Source: an uncultured Rhodospirillales bacterium (GTDB lineage: Bacteria; Pseudomonadota; Alphaproteobacteria; Acetobacterales; Acetobacteraceae). Taken from it: a stretch of DNA of 17,805 bases. The position numbers and the translations under genes were made by a program. This document shows positions 1 to 7,921 of the stretch, piece by piece (within the stretch, counting starts at the first letter, position 1; each line of letters begins with the position of its first letter). The stretch is from positions 1 to 17,805 of the forward strand of contig CAIVDX010000568.1 of assembly GCA_903904805.1 (NCBI GenBank), written 5' to 3'. The notes under the pieces were generated by a model. It was not told the origin of the DNA. It saw only the letters and a program-made list of their open reading frames with translations, and made no database searches.

Positions 1-190
1 GTTGTTGCGCGCATCATGGTCCTCGATATCTCCGCCCATATATAGCGCAGGGTGGCGCGGTTGCCGAGGTACGACATTATGATCGGTGCCGCCGCCGCCG
101 CGTCGTCGCCAGACTGTCACACACCGCCTGCCTCAACGCGCTATATCGGCGCGGCGATCTGGATTTTTCCGAACCGACCCGGGGGATGCG

Positions 191-1813
191 ATGAAATCGA
201 TGCTGGTGCTGGCGCTGTTGGTGATGATGGGGGCACCGGCGCATGCCGAGATCATGGCGCAATGGATCCAGCTCGCGCCGGGCAGCAACGGCACGCCCAG
301 CAATGTCGCCTGGGGAGACGCCCCAACATCGATGGTGCCGACCATTCTCGCGCGCGCGGTGATCGACACCGCATCTGCGGGCTGCCCGGCCATTACGGTG
401 GATGGCACGCTGAAACTGCCCATGCATGCACGCTTCGACGCCGCCGCGTTGTCAGCCAATCTGCCGCTGGGCGGGGATTACAGCGCGACGCCGAATTATC
501 CGACCTGGTTCGTCGCGGCGACCACGCCGGGCATGCTGCCAGACAGCGAGGCGCGGGCGCATGGCTGGGCGCGTGCGACCACCGCCTGGACGGAATGCGA
601 GGCCGTGCTTCCGGGCGGTCATCGCACTGCGGTGATCGACGGGTCGGGGGCGAGCCTGAAGCTGCCGGTGGCCAATCCGCAGCGTATCCTGGTGATCGCC
701 GATTCCGGGTGCCGCATGGCGCGCAAGGCCTGGCAGAACTGCCATGATCCGGTCGCCTTCCCGATCGCCGCGCTGGCCGATTTCGAGGCGCAGTTCAAGC
801 CGGACCTGATCATCCATGTCGGCGATTATTTCTATCGTGACGTTCCCTGCACCGCCGCGGGCGGCACCGAGGCGACTGGCTGCCCAAACGATGCCTCAAC
901 GACATGGGCCGACAGCTGGGACGCGTGGAACCTCGATTTCTTCTACCCTGCGAAGGGGCTGCTGCAGACGGCGCCGTGGGTGATGGTGCGCGGCAATCAT
1001 GAAAGCTGCGGGCGTGGTGCGCGCGGCTGGTTCGCGCTGCTTGAGCCGCGCCCGTTCAGCATGGCCGACGAGACCTGCGGCGCGAAGGCCGGCGCGGCCA
1101 CCGCGAAGCCGGGCGAGGCGATCTACAGCGGGGATTTCAAGCCGAGCTATCTGGTGCCGGCCGGGGCGCTGACGCTGGTGGTGTTCGATGACAGCTTTTC
1201 CAGCGAGCAGAAGCTGGATGCCAATATGGCAGCCAACTACAGCGCCGATCTGACCACCACGCTCGCCGCGCTGCCGGCCGGCGCGCACGCGGTGATCGCC
1301 GCCCACAAGCCAGCCTACGGGCTGCTCGGCGGCCATATCGATGGCGCGACCGGCACCATCGATGGCGGCGACGCGACGTTGCAATCTGTCTATGGCGGCA
1401 CCGCCGGGCAGGGCCGTGATGCCTTCGCAGGGGGCATGCCCGAGGCGGTGTCGTTCCTGCTGTCAGGCCATATTCATCAATTCGAATATATCGATTTCGC
1501 TGACAAGACCCGCTATGCGCCGCAGCTGATCGTGGGCGTGGGTGGCAGCAAGCTCGACAAGACGGCGAACCCGAATGACAAGGCGGACCTGACCTACACC
1601 AGCCCGGCCAATGCCAGCATCGCTCTGCATCCGCGCGCCGGCGAGACGGTGCAGACCGCCGTCAGCCATGCCTATTCGCAGGCGATGTTCGGGTTTGGTC
1701 TGCTGGACGCCTCGGCCACCGGCTATGTGGTCAGCGCCTATGCCAGCAGCGCCACGCTGGCAGGTCGCTGCACCGTGACGCTCAGCCCGCGCGATATTGC
1801 CTGCTGGAAATAG
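191..1813 (+). CDS. Secreted calcineurin-like metallophosphoesterase (purple acid phosphatase-like)
   Basis: A 540-residue exported phosphoesterase, expected to hydrolyse phosphate esters in the periplasm or outside the cell with a two-metal centre. The N-terminus MKSMLVLALLVMMGAPAHA is a clear Sec signal peptide with an AHA-type cleavage site. The metallophosphatase ligands appear in the expected order: Asp171 (ADSGC), Asp212 with Tyr213/Tyr215 (GDYFY), Asn269-His270 (GNHE), His372 (AAHKP), and His427/His429 (GHIH). A Tyr next to the bridging Asp is typical of purple acid phosphatases. About 150 residues precede the catalytic domain and may be a beta-rich N-terminal domain. I chose ATG 191 because it starts the signal peptide and has a G-rich ribosome site (GGGGG, 180-184). 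Longer in-frame starts would bury the signal peptide. The next gene begins 78 bp downstream; I see no functional link to the SPFH block. The substrate is unknown. Confidence 0.88.
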   Translation: MKSMLVLALLVMMGAPAHAEIMAQWIQLAPGSNGTPSNVAWGDAPTSMVPTILARAVIDTASAGCPAITVDGTLKLPMHARFDAAALSANLPLGGDYSATPNYPTWFVAATTPGMLPDSEARAHGWARATTAWTECEAVLPGGHRTAVIDGSGASLKLPVANPQRILVIADSGCRMARKAWQNCHDPVAFPIAALADFEAQFKPDLIIHVGDYFYRDVPCTAAGGTEATGCPNDASTTWADSWDAWNLDFFYPAKGLLQTAPWVMVRGNHESCGRGARGWFALLEPRPFSMADETCGAKAGAATAKPGEAIYSGDFKPSYLVPAGALTLVVFDDSFSSEQKLDANMAANYSADLTTTLAALPAGAHAVIAAHKPAYGLLGGHIDGATGTIDGGDATLQSVYGGTAGQGRDAFAGGMPEAVSFLLSGHIHQFEYIDFADKTRYAPQLIVGVGGSKLDKTANPNDKADLTYTSPANASIALHPRAGETVQTAVSHAYSQAMFGFGLLDASATGYVVSAYASSATLAGRCTVTLSPRDIACWK

Positions 1814-1891
1814 CCGCAGGGGGTCGGCGATTCCCTTTCGGGGCCGGAGCTTGCTAAGACCGGCGCCGGGCCAGAGTTGCGGGACGATGCC

Positions 1892-3793
1892 ATGGATATG
1901 ATCCCCACCGCGCGACAGGACAGCGTCGCCGAGCCGCCGGCGGCGGCCTCGGCGCGCGGGCTGCTGCCGTTGCTGCTGGGTGCGCTGGCGCTGGCCGCTG
2001 TGCTGATGGGTCTGCATGCGCTGGCGCTTCGGCTGCCGGAGCTGGCGTGGTTGGCCGAGTTGCGGCGTTCGGGGCTGATCGGGTTGCAGGTCGGCGCGCT
2101 GTTGATCGCTGCTGCTGGGCTTGCCGCAACCTTTGCGGTGGCCGCGGCACGGGTGCGCGCGGGATTGGCCCCGCGGACGCCGACGCCGCGTGGTCGCCTT
2201 CTGCGCAGGCTGCCACAGCGCTTGCCCGCGCATGCCGGGCGCGCCGCGCGCTGGCCGCAGGCCTGGCTGATCCCTCCCATCGCGCTCGCCGGCGCGGCGT
2301 GCGCGTGGCTGCTGCGCCCGGTTGGTGGCCCGCCGGTCTCGCCGGAGGCCGCCTATCTGCTGGGTGGCGCGCAGTTGGTGGTGGCGTTCGGTCTGCTGAT
2401 CGTCGAGCGCTCGATCGCCGTCTGGCCGGCCGCGCGCCTGCCCGAGGCTGGCGGTCTGCGTATTCTCGCCATGGTGCCGCTGGGCGCGGCGCTGATCGGC
2501 GGCCTGCTGGAGCTGGCGGTGGGGGCCGGGCTGCCGTTTGTGCGGACGGTCGGCACGGTGGCCGCGCTGATTCTGGTGGCTGTGGGCGTTGAGCTGTCAT
2601 TGCGGGCGCTGGGGCGGCTGTTTCTGCCGGCCCCGCCTGCCGAGGCCGCGCGCGCGGTGGTGACATCCACCATCGCCACGCTGCTGGTCGAGGGTGTGGA
2701 GGGAGGTGGCATCGCCGCCCCTATTCGGCGCCAGTTCGGCATCGATTTCAGCCGGAGCTGGGCGCTGTCTTACGTGCGCGCGGCATTGCCGCATGTGCTG
2801 CTGCTCCTCGCGCTGCTCGGCTGGGCGGCGACCGGGCTGGTCTCTGTGGGCAGTTCGGAGCGCGCGATCGAGGAGCGGCTGGGCGCGCCGGTGGCTATGC
2901 TGGCGCCGGGGCTGCATGCGATTCCGCCCTGGCCCTTTGCGGCGGTGCGTCGGGTGGAGTTTGGCCCGCTGCATGAGCTGGCGCTGGGCACGCTGCAGAC
3001 CGGCACCGCGATGCTGGATGCCGAGGCGGTACCGTCCTCGAGCGAAGACCGGCTGTGGGAACAGGCGCATCCGGCGGAGTTGACGATGGTGATCGCCTCG
3101 CCGGCGGCGGGCGTGCCGGAGCGGCAATCTTTCCAGATCATGGCAGCGGATTTGCGCGTATTCTGGCGCGTTGGTTTGAGTGATGGGGCGGCGTTGGCGG
3201 CGGCCTACGGCGTCGAGGACCCGCCAGCACTCCTGCGCAGCCAGGCCGGACACGTGGCGGCGAGATATTTCGCCACGCGCACGCTCGCCTCGTTGCTGGT
3301 GGCCGATCGCGCGGCGATCGCGGCGGACCTGCGCGCGGCGCTGCAGGCGGCGGTGGATCGCACGGGTGCGGGGATTGAAATCGCGGCGGTGGCGGTGGAG
3401 GCGGTGCACCCGCCCGCCGAGGCGGCGGCTTCCTATCACAATGTGCAGGCCGCGGAGATCGAATCGCGCGCGCAGATCTCCGCCGAGCTGGGTCGCGCGG
3501 AGGCCACGCTGGCCTCGAACCGGCGCTCGGCGATCGAGGCGGTGACCACGGCGCAGGGCGACGCGGCCGACAGGCTGTCCGCAGCGAGGTCGGACGCGTT
3601 GGCGTTCGATGCGGAGCGCGACGCCGCGTCGGCGCCGTTGATCCTGGAAAAGCGGCTTCGTGCGCTGGGCGCGGTGCTCGCGAACGTGCCAGTCACCATC
3701 ATCGATGATCGCCTGACCGGCGCGAACGCACCGGTTCTCGATCTACGCCCGCCCGGCGCTCGTGGGACACCAGGATCACCGCCGAATGACTAA
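1892..3793 (+). CDS. Polytopic SPFH (HflK-like) membrane protein
   Basis: A 633-residue membrane protein with an SPFH/Band 7 domain, a family that forms oligomeric membrane scaffolds. Residues 1-22 are a soluble tail. About seven hydrophobic segments follow, at roughly 23-46, 60-85, 120-140, 155-172, 190-210, 218-240 and 298-321. The SPFH domain starts straight after the last one and shows the HflK-like pattern of a small turn, APGLHAIPPWPF and an acidic loop. A long Ala/Glu/Arg-rich coiled coil follows at about 505-590, with a Pro-rich tail. Ordinary HflK has one transmembrane segment and about 350-420 residues, so this protein carries an extra polytopic domain. ATG 1892 is preferred over TTG 1877 because GGGACG lies just upstream. 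It leads a cluster with an HflC-like gene, an HflK-like gene and a metal ATPase. The SPFH call rests on fold pattern and neighbours; the N-terminal domain is unrecognised. Confidence 0.78.
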   Translation: MDMIPTARQDSVAEPPAAASARGLLPLLLGALALAAVLMGLHALALRLPELAWLAELRRSGLIGLQVGALLIAAAGLAATFAVAAARVRAGLAPRTPTPRGRLLRRLPQRLPAHAGRAARWPQAWLIPPIALAGAACAWLLRPVGGPPVSPEAAYLLGGAQLVVAFGLLIVERSIAVWPAARLPEAGGLRILAMVPLGAALIGGLLELAVGAGLPFVRTVGTVAALILVAVGVELSLRALGRLFLPAPPAEAARAVVTSTIATLLVEGVEGGGIAAPIRRQFGIDFSRSWALSYVRAALPHVLLLLALLGWAATGLVSVGSSERAIEERLGAPVAMLAPGLHAIPPWPFAAVRRVEFGPLHELALGTLQTGTAMLDAEAVPSSSEDRLWEQAHPAELTMVIASPAAGVPERQSFQIMAADLRVFWRVGLSDGAALAAAYGVEDPPALLRSQAGHVAARYFATRTLASLLVADRAAIAADLRAALQAAVDRTGAGIEIAAVAVEAVHPPAEAAASYHNVQAAEIESRAQISAELGRAEATLASNRRSAIEAVTTAQGDAADRLSAARSDALAFDAERDAASAPLILEKRLRALGAVLANVPVTIIDDRLTGANAPVLDLRPPGARGTPGSPPND

Positions 3794-3869
3794 CAGTGAA
3801 CAACGCCCAAAGGATTTTTGTTTCTTTTTGTTAGAAAAGCACAGCTCTTCCTCGCAGAGGCCAACCTGA
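3794..3869. other. AT-rich intergenic element with a weak hairpin
   Basis: This 76-bp gap separates the first two SPFH genes. It contains a T-rich run (3814-3829) and a short inverted repeat, CTTTT (3824-3828) and AAAAG (3835-3839). The base composition contrasts sharply with the surrounding GC-rich DNA. It could be a weak or decayed terminator, a degenerate copy of a dispersed T-rich intergenic repeat, or a leader for the next gene. A good ribosome site, GCAGAGG, lies at 3854-3860. The function is unproven. Confidence 0.35.
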
Positions 3870-4853
3870 ATGCTGCACATCCACTCCCACGACGAACACG
3901 ACCACGATCATCACCATCATGGTGTCGCCGAACCCGCGGGTCGTCTGCGCACCGCCATCCGTGCCGCGCTGGCGTTGCTGGTGCTGGGTGGTGCCGCCCT
4001 GGCGGCCTGCGCCGTGATCGTGACGCAGGGCGAGGCGGTGGTGGTCACGCAGTTCGGGGATCCGATCAGGGTGATTGCCGAGCCTGGTCTGGCCTGGAAG
4101 CTGCCGGCGCCGATTCAGTCGGCAGTGCCGGTCGATCTGCGGTTGCGCTCCACCTCGACGGGCCTGCAGGATGTTGGCACGCGCGATGGTCTGCGCATTC
4201 TGCTGCAGGCCTATGCGGTGTGGCAGCCCGATCATTCTCCCGATGCGGTCCGGCAATATCTGCGGACGGTGCGCAATGACCCGGACGAGGCGGCGCGGCA
4301 GCTGCGTTCCCTGGTCGGCTCGGCGTTGCAGGTGACGGCAGCGAGTTTCGATCTCGCGGATCTGGTGAATACCGATGCCGGCCATCTGCGCCAGGCTGAG
4401 TTCGAGGCAAGGCTGCGTGCCCAGATCGAGAATTCCATAGCAGCCACTTACGGTATTCGTGTGCGCGAAATCGGCTTGGAGCGGCTGAGCCTGCCTGAGG
4501 TCACGCTCGCGGCGACGGTGGGGCGCATGCAGTCCGAGCGCGAGGTGATCGCTGCGCAGCGGACGGCCGAGGGGTTGCGTGCGGCCGCCGAGATCCGTTC
4601 CAACGCCAGTCGCGACGGGCGCATCGAGATTGCCGCGGCGCGCAGCGAGGCCGCCGCGATCGAGGCCGAGGCCAGTCGGACCGCGTCGGCGATTCAGGCC
4701 GAAGCCTATAAGGGTGATCCGCAACTCTACACGTTTTTGCGCTCGCTCGATTCGCTGGCGCAGGTGATCGGGCCGAACGCGCGGCTGGTGCTGCGCACCG
4801 ATGCGCCGCCGTTCAGCGCGCTGGCACACCTGCCGGCTGCGACAAAGCCGTGA
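3870..4853 (+). CDS. HflC-like SPFH protein with His-rich N-terminus
   Basis: A 327-residue membrane-anchored SPFH/prohibitin-family protein. The first 17 residues contain nine histidines mixed with Asp/Glu, a likely metal-binding tail. One transmembrane segment follows at about 26-50. The SPFH domain then begins with GEAVVVTQFGDPIRVI and GLAWKLPAPIQ, closely matching HflC. The coiled-coil part reads MQSEREVIAAQRTAEGLRAA, and further on EAYKGDPQLYTFLRSLDSL, which is the HflC C-terminal signature. E. coli HflC is anchored with its N-terminus in the cytoplasm, so the His tail is probably cytoplasmic (inference). ATG 3870 has a ribosome site nine bases upstream. The stop codon overlaps the next gene's GTG by four bases, implying translational coupling. 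Classical HflC partners HflK and the FtsH protease; no FtsH gene is here, and the nearest partner is a metal-pumping ATPase two genes on. Calling it hflC outright would be misleading. Confidence 0.85.
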   Translation: MLHIHSHDEHDHDHHHHGVAEPAGRLRTAIRAALALLVLGGAALAACAVIVTQGEAVVVTQFGDPIRVIAEPGLAWKLPAPIQSAVPVDLRLRSTSTGLQDVGTRDGLRILLQAYAVWQPDHSPDAVRQYLRTVRNDPDEAARQLRSLVGSALQVTAASFDLADLVNTDAGHLRQAEFEARLRAQIENSIAATYGIRVREIGLERLSLPEVTLAATVGRMQSEREVIAAQRTAEGLRAAAEIRSNASRDGRIEIAAARSEAAAIEAEASRTASAIQAEAYKGDPQLYTFLRSLDSLAQVIGPNARLVLRTDAPPFSALAHLPAATKP

Positions 4854-5881
4854 GTCAGCAGGCCGAGACTCCGAACGGGCCAATCGCGCAATCGTTGCGG
4901 ATCGGTTTCGGCGCACTGCGGCTGGCCACCTTCGTGTTGGCGCTGGCGTGGCTTGCCTCGAACATCCGCCAGGTGCCGCCGGAGATGCAGGCGGCGGTGC
5001 TGCGCTTCGGCAAGGTGGTGCGGGTGCAGCCGTCTGGCCTGGTGACGGCCTGGCCGCGCCCATTCGAAAATGTCGAGTTGCTGCCGGGGCCGCAGCGGCA
5101 GCACAGCACCCATATTCAGATCGGCACCGCGGCCGGCGACAGCGTGACCGACCCTGCCTCGGCCTTGGCGGGCGAGATTCCGGCGAAGGAGGTCGGCCTG
5201 TTCCTCTCTGGCGACGGCGGCATGGTTCTGCTGGATATCTCGCTCACCTGGCATGTCGCCGAGCCCATCGCCTACCACACGCAGGCCCCACATGTGCAGG
5301 CGCTGCTGCGGCGGCTGACCGAGGCGGCCTCGGTCAGCGTGATCGGCGCGCGCGGGCTCGACGACATTCTCTCGGCGCGGGGCGACGAGGATGCGACCGC
5401 AGAGGCACGCCGCGCGGCGTTGCGCGGCGACCTGCAACTGGAGATTAATCGTCGTTTGGCTGCACTTGAGCGATCAGGCGGCGGTTACGGGGTCGAGGTC
5501 AGTCGGGTGGATGTGACGACATCCCTTCCTCCGGCTGCAAAGTTTGCGTTTGACGCTGTGCTGGAAGCAACCCAGATGGCAGAGCAGGGGCGCGCCGCCG
5601 CGCAGATCGACGCCACGCGGGCCGCCCAGGCCGCCGATCAGCAGCATGACCAGATCCTCGCCGATGCCCGCGCCGCCGCGGCGGAAAAAATCTCCCGCGC
5701 GCAGAGCATGGTCGCCGAGATCAACGCGCTGCGTTCCCAGGCCAGCGGCCTCGATCGCCAGACGATGCTTGATCGGCTCTATCGCGAACGGATCGCAACG
5801 ATCATCAACCATGCCGGAACTGTGACATCGGTTGATGAGTCAGGTGCGTCACGCACGATCCTGCCGGCGTCGCAGCCATGA
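4850..5881 (+). CDS. HflK-like SPFH protein
   Basis: A 343-residue SPFH-domain protein with a single N-terminal transmembrane segment (about 18-38). The HflK-type start of the SPFH domain follows: VPPEMQAAVLRFGKVVRVQP, then GLVTAWPRPFENVELLPGPQ. A region around 225-320 is rich in Ala, Gln and charged residues (AAQIDATRAAQAADQQHDQ) and should form the usual coiled coil. It ends with a short tail after LDRQTMLDRLYRERIATIIN. The start is GTG 4850, overlapping the previous stop as GTGA; no strong ribosome site precedes it, which suits coupled translation. Its own stop overlaps the ATPase start as ATGA. It probably forms a hetero-oligomer with the upstream HflC-like protein, as HflK and HflC do, but the assembly here may serve the ATPase rather than FtsH. 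It has no His-rich tail. Confidence 0.85.
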   Translation: MSQQAETPNGPIAQSLRIGFGALRLATFVLALAWLASNIRQVPPEMQAAVLRFGKVVRVQPSGLVTAWPRPFENVELLPGPQRQHSTHIQIGTAAGDSVTDPASALAGEIPAKEVGLFLSGDGGMVLLDISLTWHVAEPIAYHTQAPHVQALLRRLTEAASVSVIGARGLDDILSARGDEDATAEARRAALRGDLQLEINRRLAALERSGGGYGVEVSRVDVTTSLPPAAKFAFDAVLEATQMAEQGRAAAQIDATRAAQAADQQHDQILADARAAAAEKISRAQSMVAEINALRSQASGLDRQTMLDRLYRERIATIINHAGTVTSVDESGASRTILPASQP

Positions 5882-7842
5882 GCGATCACGCGATCCACGC
5901 GCATGGTCATGGGCATGACCATCACCATGGGCACCGCGGTGAGCACAGCCACGAGCATGCGTCAGCGCCGGAGCGGACGCATGGATTGATGGCGCGTGCG
6001 GAACGGCTGATCCTGGGCGTGCAACTCACTCTGGCGATGCTTGCCGCCGGCCTGCTGTGTCTCGCGTTGGGCTGGCAATTCTTCGCGCCCGAGGAGGCCG
6101 CGGTCGCGGATCTTCTTGCCGGGCTCGCGGCGGTGCTGGTCGCGGTGCCGGTGCTGGCGGCTGCCTGGGGCAGCCTGATGCATCCCTCGCTGCATGGCAT
6201 CACCGACCGGCTCGTGGCGATCGCGATGATCGCCGCCTGGGCCGCGGGCGATCTGATGACCGCGGCATTGCTGCCGATCGTGATGATCCTGGGACATGTG
6301 TTGGAGGAACGCAGCCTGCTGGGCTCACGCGAGGCGATCCGCGCGCTGTCGCGGCTGGCCAATGTCGAGGCGCGGCGCATCACACCTGCCGGCATCGAGA
6401 TGATTCGCACGGATGCGTTGCGCATCGGCGATCTGCTGGAGCTGCGTGCCGGTGACAGATTGCCCGCTGACGGACTCATCAGGGCAGGGCAGGCAAGTCT
6501 GGATACCGCCTCGCTCACCGGCGAGAGCGTGCCGATCGATGTGGGGCCGGGTGACGCGGTGCTCGCCGGATCGATCAACACCGACGCACGGCTGGAACTG
6601 GAGGTTACGCGGGTCGGCGACCAGACAATTCTGGGCCGCATTATCGGCCTGATGCGTGAGGCCGAGCGTGCGAAACCTCCGTTGACGCGTCTGCTGGAAC
6701 GCCATGCCGGGCAATATCTCGCGCTGGTGCTGACCATTGCCGCGGGAACCTGGTTCGCCAGCGGCAACGCGGCGGCCACGCTCGCGGTTCTGGTCGCCGC
6801 CTGCCCGTGTGCTCTGGTGCTGGCAGCTCCCGCCACCTCGATCGCGGCCATCGCGGTGGCCGCACGGCATGGCCTGCTGATCAAGGGGGCGGGCTTTCTG
6901 GAGAATCTCGCCGAGGTCACGTCGATCATATTCGACAAGACGGGAACCGTGACGACGGGTGAACTCACGCTCGCGCAGGCACTTCCGGAGCCTGGGGTCG
7001 CTTCGGAAGAACTGCTTGCTTTGGCGGCCTCGTTGGGGGCGGCGAGCAATCATCCGGTGAGCCGGGCGGCGGCTGGCCTGGCGCCCCACAGCCTCCCGGT
7101 GAACGGCGTGCGCGAGACCGGCGGCTGTGGTGTGGTGGGATCTCTGGACGGGGTGAGCGTGGCGTTTGGTCGGCCGGATCTGTTCGCGCGAATCGGCGTC
7201 AACGTGCCAACGCCGCCGGCGCATGATGGTCCGGTTTCCGGCGTGTCGCGCGGTGATCGCCTCCTTGGCTGGCTGCTGTTCGCCGATCGGCCGCGCCCCG
7301 AGGCCGCTGCGGCCCTGGCTGATCTGCGCTCGCTGGGACTCTCCCGGCAGATGTTGTTGACCGGTGACCGCGCGGCGGTGGCTGGGCGTATCGCTGCGGC
7401 GCTGGGCATCGATGAGGTGCAGGCCGACGCGATGCCGGAACAAAAAATGCGTCGCGTCATGGCGGAGGTGGATGCGGGCTGGCGTCCTCTTGTTGTCGGC
7501 GATGGCATCAATGATTCGCTGGCATTGAAGGCCGGTGCGGTGGGTGTGGCGATGGGGGCGCAGGGCACAGATGTCGCGCTCGCCTCGGCGGATATCGTGC
7601 TGATGAGCAGCGATCTTCGGCGCCTGGCCACCGCCATTCGCCTCTCGCGGCGCTGCCGGCGCACGATCCACGCGAACGTGGCGATCGGGCTGGGCTGGAC
7701 GATCATTCTGATTGTGCTCGCCGCGTCCGGCGCGCTGGGTGCTGCGGGCGCGATCATCGCCGCGCTGCTGCATAATTTATCGACCTTTCTGGGCCTGGCG
7801 AATGCCGGCCGCTTGCTGCTGTTCGAGGACCACCAGGCCTAG
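5878..7842 (+). CDS. P1B-type heavy-metal-transporting ATPase with His-rich N-terminus
   Basis: A 654-residue P-type ATPase expected to move a transition metal ion across the inner membrane at the cost of ATP. Residues 1-35 hold 13 histidines and replace the usual HMA (GMxCxxC) domain. The core motifs are intact: TGES 214-217 (actuator), CPC 309-311 (membrane metal site), phosphorylation motif DKTGT 353-357, HP 392-393 of the P1B ATP-binding domain, and GDGIND 541-546. About eight membrane segments are visible. The last reads LLHNLSTFLGLANAG, with His632-Asn633 where zinc/cadmium pumps usually have an Asp and cobalt-type pumps HEG. CPC with a His-rich tail suggests zinc, copper, nickel or cobalt, but the metal cannot be fixed. 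ATG 5878 overlaps the previous stop. It is the last gene of the SPFH block and is followed by a hairpin at 7874-7889. Confidence 0.93.
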   Translation: MSDHAIHAHGHGHDHHHGHRGEHSHEHASAPERTHGLMARAERLILGVQLTLAMLAAGLLCLALGWQFFAPEEAAVADLLAGLAAVLVAVPVLAAAWGSLMHPSLHGITDRLVAIAMIAAWAAGDLMTAALLPIVMILGHVLEERSLLGSREAIRALSRLANVEARRITPAGIEMIRTDALRIGDLLELRAGDRLPADGLIRAGQASLDTASLTGESVPIDVGPGDAVLAGSINTDARLELEVTRVGDQTILGRIIGLMREAERAKPPLTRLLERHAGQYLALVLTIAAGTWFASGNAAATLAVLVAACPCALVLAAPATSIAAIAVAARHGLLIKGAGFLENLAEVTSIIFDKTGTVTTGELTLAQALPEPGVASEELLALAASLGAASNHPVSRAAAGLAPHSLPVNGVRETGGCGVVGSLDGVSVAFGRPDLFARIGVNVPTPPAHDGPVSGVSRGDRLLGWLLFADRPRPEAAAALADLRSLGLSRQMLLTGDRAAVAGRIAAALGIDEVQADAMPEQKMRRVMAEVDAGWRPLVVGDGINDSLALKAGAVGVAMGAQGTDVALASADIVLMSSDLRRLATAIRLSRRCRRTIHANVAIGLGWTIILIVLAASGALGAAGAIIAALLHNLSTFLGLANAGRLLLFEDHQA

Positions 7843-7873
7843 TCAGCTGCGTTCGACAATGTCAGGCTAGGCC

Positions 7874-7889
7874 CGCCCTGGGGAGGGCG
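7874..7889. terminator. Perfect GC hairpin after the ATPase gene
   Basis: CGCCCT (7874-7879) and AGGGCG (7884-7889) form a perfect 6-bp stem around a GGGG loop, in the 79-bp gap between the ATPase and the next gene. No T-run follows, so it is not a classic intrinsic terminator. Its position between two functionally unrelated blocks makes a transcript-end or RNA-stability role plausible. Confidence 0.3.
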
Positions 7890-7921
7890 CGGTTGCACGG
7901 TGCCAACGCATCGGAGGCGAC

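Noticed and set aside
1..17. Possible start of a divergent gene leaving the window to the left (ATG at 17 or 14 on the - strand, with GAGG just upstream)
   Set aside because: Only five codons are visible, too few to support a gene call. The rest of 1-190 shows no motif I can defend.
3831..5063. Long minus-strand open frame (410 codons) opposite the HflC-like gene
   Set aside because: Arg/Gln/His-rich shadow translation without motifs; the + strand SPFH genes explain the region fully.
3870..5881. Calling the two SPFH genes authentic hflC and hflK of the FtsH complex
   Set aside because: Gene order is inverted relative to the usual hflK-hflC, there is no hfq/hflX/ftsH context, and coupling is to a metal ATPase; paralogs are more likely.
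6325..7773. Long open frame (482 codons) antisense to the metal ATPase gene
   Set aside because: It mirrors the high-GC codon pattern of the ATPase on the other strand, is rich in Arg/His/Gln, has no recognisable domain and overlaps a gene with all P-type motifs.
7843..7921. Thiamine (TPP) riboswitch upstream of the NMT1/THI5-like gene
   Set aside because: The gap is only 79 bp and lacks the conserved CUGAGA-type thi-box; no thiamine genes are nearby, so the family name does not imply thiamine precursor uptake.
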